Below are positions 61,857 to 64,000 of a stretch of DNA of 64,000 bases, in pieces. The position numbers were made by a program, and so were the translations under genes. The notes beneath the pieces are model-generated. The model made no database searches, was not told where the DNA came from, and worked only from the letters and a program-made list of their open reading frames with translations. This stretch comes from Streptomyces sp. PCS3-D2 (lineage in GTDB: Bacteria > Actinomycetota > Actinomycetes > Streptomycetales > Streptomycetaceae), in contig NZ_CP097800.1 in assembly GCF_000612545.2 (NCBI RefSeq), positions 7,122,001-7,186,000 on the forward strand, given 5' to 3'. Each line of letters opens with the position of its first letter. The first letter of the stretch is position 1.

Positions 61857-63802
61857 TGATCCAGTCCCCGACCGCAACAGCCCTTCCCACCACCCCCCAC
61901 GACACCGGCCTCGACGCCTTCCCGGGCACCGGGCCGAGCATCGCCCAGGGGCCCGCCGCCGCACCGAGCAGCGTCCTCGCCCGCTTCGAGGAGTGGGCCC
62001 GGCGCGCCCCGCAGGCCCCGGCAGTGATCGACTCCACCCGGACCTGGACGTATCAGGACCTCGACGTCGCTGCCACGCGGGTCGCGGCAGCCCTGGGCGA
62101 CCGCGTCCGGCCCGGCGACCTCGTCGGCGTCTGCCTCGACCGCTCCGCCGCCCTGGTGGTGACCGCCGTGGCCCTGGCCCGGATCGGTGCGGTCTACCTG
62201 CCGCTCGGTCCCCGCCCCGGCGAACGCCGTATCCGGGCCGTCACCGAGGACCTCGACGTCGCGTGCCTCGTCGGCGACCCCGGTGCCCTGCCCCCGGAGC
62301 ACCGCGGCGGGGAGCACACCCCGCTGCCGCTGCCCGTCGACGGGGTCAACGCCCCCGCCACCCCGGTGGCGGCCTTCGCCGGCCCCACGGGCGGCACCCG
62401 GCCCGCCCCCGACGGCGCCCTGTACGCCGTACTCACCTCCGGTTCCACCGGCCGCCCCAAGGCAGTGGCCGTGGCCGAGTCCTCGCTCTCCGTCGCCCTG
62501 GACTGGTACCGGGCCGAGACCGGCCTCGCACCGGGCGACCGCCAGTCCCTGCTCATCGGTGTCGCCTTCGACCCGCACCTGATGGAACTGTGGGCCGCCC
62601 TGACCGCGGGAGCCGCCCTCGTCCCCGCCCCGGACGACACCCGCTGGGACTCGAACGTCCTCACCGACTGGTGGCGCGACACCGCCCTCACCCACGCCGT
62701 GGCGGCCACCCCCACCGTCGAACCGCTGCTGGACCGGCCGTGGCCGCAAGGCCTGAAGCTGCGTCACCTCGTCGTCGGCGGAGACCGCATGCGCCGCCGC
62801 CCCGGCAGCGACGTCACCGCCACCGTCCACAACGCCTACGGCCCGGCGGAGGCCACCGTCCTCACCACCGCCCACACCATGCGCGGCACCGACCCGCAGG
62901 CCGGCGACCGGACCCCGCCCCCGATCGGCACCGCACTGCCCGGCGTCACCCTCGTCGTCACGGATGCCGAAGGCCGCCCCGTCGCCCGTGGCCAGGAAGG
63001 CGAACTGCGGGTCGGCGGCCACTGCCTGGCGCTCGGCTACCTCGATCCCGAACTCACCGCGGCCCGGTTCACCGCGCCCCCGAGCGATCCGGCGCTGTCC
63101 GAGGTCGACCGCGTCTACCGCACGGGCGACCGCGTACGGATGAACGCCGACGGCAGCCTGGACTTCCTCGGCCGCCTCGACGACCAGGTGAAGATCAGCG
63201 GAGTGCGGATCGAACCGGCCGAGGTGGAAGCCGCTTTCGAGCAGGACCCCCGCGTGCGCACCGCCGTCGTCACGGTGCTGCGCGACAGCTCCGGCCATGG
63301 CCGTCTCGTCGCCCATGTACGGCCCGCCGACGGCACCGGCCCGGCGCCCGGCGAGCTCCTCGACGCGGTCCGTTCCTGGCTCCCCGAGCAGGCCGTCCCC
63401 GCGGCCGTCCGGATCGTCGACGGCTTTCCGCTCGACGCCAACGGCAAGGTGGACCGCCCCGCCCTGGCGGCCCTGGCCGAGCTGGCCACCGGGGTCCCGG
63501 CCGACGCGGCGCCCGCTGCCGGGACCGCGCACGACCCGGCCGAGGCCACCGGCACCGCGACCGAGCTGCTCGTGCTGACCACCGCCCGTGAGCTCCTCGG
63601 CCGGCCCGGAGCCGGCCTCGGCCTCGGCGACAACTTCACCGATGCCGGCGGCACCTCCGTCATCGCCGCCCGACTGCTGGCCGCCGTCGAACGCGAGACC
63701 GGAGTGCGCCTGCGCGCCCCCGAACTGCTGCGCAGCACCGACCTGCGCGCCGTCGCCGCCCTCATCGACCGCCGCCGGACCCCGCACCCGGAAGGAAACT
63801 GA
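61856..63802 (+). CDS. Nonribosomal peptide synthetase, A-T didomain
   Basis: A 648-residue didomain protein that activates one amino acid and tethers it. It overlaps the upstream stop by one base (TGATG), with GGAG before it. Adenylation about 45-540 (AVLTSGSTGRPKAVAVAES; VYRTGDRVRMNADGSLD; DDQVKISGVRIEPAEVE), carrier about 555-630 with Ser601 in DAGGTSVIAARLL. The pocket read by alignment is D-P-M-A-V-G-A-V-L-K, which I cannot match to a known residue. There is no condensation domain, so it must hand its residue to the free-standing C protein or a later module. Confidence 0.87.
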   Translation: MIQSPTATALPTTPHDTGLDAFPGTGPSIAQGPAAAPSSVLARFEEWARRAPQAPAVIDSTRTWTYQDLDVAATRVAAALGDRVRPGDLVGVCLDRSAALVVTAVALARIGAVYLPLGPRPGERRIRAVTEDLDVACLVGDPGALPPEHRGGEHTPLPLPVDGVNAPATPVAAFAGPTGGTRPAPDGALYAVLTSGSTGRPKAVAVAESSLSVALDWYRAETGLAPGDRQSLLIGVAFDPHLMELWAALTAGAALVPAPDDTRWDSNVLTDWWRDTALTHAVAATPTVEPLLDRPWPQGLKLRHLVVGGDRMRRRPGSDVTATVHNAYGPAEATVLTTAHTMRGTDPQAGDRTPPPIGTALPGVTLVVTDAEGRPVARGQEGELRVGGHCLALGYLDPELTAARFTAPPSDPALSEVDRVYRTGDRVRMNADGSLDFLGRLDDQVKISGVRIEPAEVEAAFEQDPRVRTAVVTVLRDSSGHGRLVAHVRPADGTGPAPGELLDAVRSWLPEQAVPAAVRIVDGFPLDANGKVDRPALAALAELATGVPADAAPAAGTAHDPAEATGTATELLVLTTARELLGRPGAGLGLGDNFTDAGGTSVIAARLLAAVERETGVRLRAPELLRSTDLRAVAALIDRRRTPHPEGN

Positions 63803-63803
63803 C

Positions 63804-64000
63804 ATGACGAAGCCCGCCATGACCCCGACCGCCGCGCAGTCCGCGACCACGCTGCCGGCCCTGGTCGCGCGGCACGCCGAGCTCACCCCCGACGCACTCG
63901 CCGTCGTGGACGGCGACACCACCCTCACCTACGGCCGCCTCCTCCAGGCCGGGCACGCCCTGGCCGCACGCCTGCGCGGACACGGAGTGACCCGCGGCGA
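63804..64000 (+). CDS. NRPS adenylation protein, partial at right edge
   Basis: Only the first 65 codons are in the window. ATG 63804 has AAGGAA upstream and follows the A-T gene by one base. Residues from about 18 on (TLPALVARHAELTPDALAVV, then LTYGRLLQ) are the standard start of an adenylation domain. Remaining domains lie beyond the edge. Confidence 0.8.
   Translation, partial: MTKPAMTPTAAQSATTLPALVARHAELTPDALAVVDGDTTLTYGRLLQAGHALAARLRGHGVTRG

Noticed and set aside
61199..63928. 909-codon open frame on the minus strand opposite NRPS genes
   Set aside because: Gly/Val/Arg-rich shadow of the real A domain genes.

Overview
The window looks like Streptomyces chromosome. Base composition is very G+C-rich, codons end almost always in G or C, GTG starts are common, several genes look leaderless, and there is a complete whiE-type spore-pigment type II polyketide cluster. 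No rRNA, tRNA, CRISPR array or intact mobile element was seen; the only mobile-element trace is a transposase stump.

Layout. 1-6.3 kb is a mixed region: a secreted protein cut by the left edge (with a rare TTA codon), a MepB-like protein, an IS5-type transposase stump, a Tat-exported TagC-like protein, a small secreted protein, a GNAT and an orphan acyl-CoA carboxylase epsilon-like protein. 6.4-13.6 kb is the spore-pigment locus: a divergent FAD hydroxylase (whiE ORFVIII) facing an operon of SchA/CurD protein, cupin, KS-alpha, KS-beta (CLF), ACP, aromatase/cyclase and TcmI-type cyclase, closed by a strong hairpin. 13.8-17.6 kb holds an FMN reductase, a MurR/RpiR regulator next to a perfect palindrome but no target gene, and small proteins, one resembling a Fic/Doc toxin that lost its motif. 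17.9-25.7 kb is a probable cell-wall glycopolymer locus: a beta-propeller-like protein, a 1273-residue GT2/CDP-glycerol glycerophosphotransferase, and an alpha/beta-hydrolase with Ig-like tails, facing a lipoprotein nuclease/phosphatase.

25.8-47.4 kb is mostly ordinary: aldo/keto reductase, AI-2E exporter-family protein, prolyl oligopeptidase, GH15 enzyme, methyltransferase, NAD-dependent epimerase, GNAT, L,D-transpeptidase, HAD hydrolase, two SpoIIE-type phosphatases, two VOC proteins, DUF4389 protein, 2OG-Fe(II) oxygenase, Sir2 deacylase and a secreted phospholipase D-like protein. 47.4-52.6 kb has regulators (ArsR with a likely operator, roadblock/LC7-like, STAS, MarR) and an MMPL exporter divergent from marR. 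52.8-54.9 kb is a three-gene operon whose first two products each carry two YbjQ-like domains.

55.5-64 kb is the left part of a nonribosomal peptide cluster running off the right edge: MFS exporter, free-standing condensation domain, a C-A-T protein whose A-domain pocket resembles those for (hydroxy)ornithine-type residues, an A-T protein, and the start of another adenylation protein. The strongest candidates for undescribed biology are this NRPS cluster, the wall-polymer locus with the hydrolase-Ig protein, and the YbjQ operon. All calls rest on reading sequence and remembered family motifs; no database search was run.
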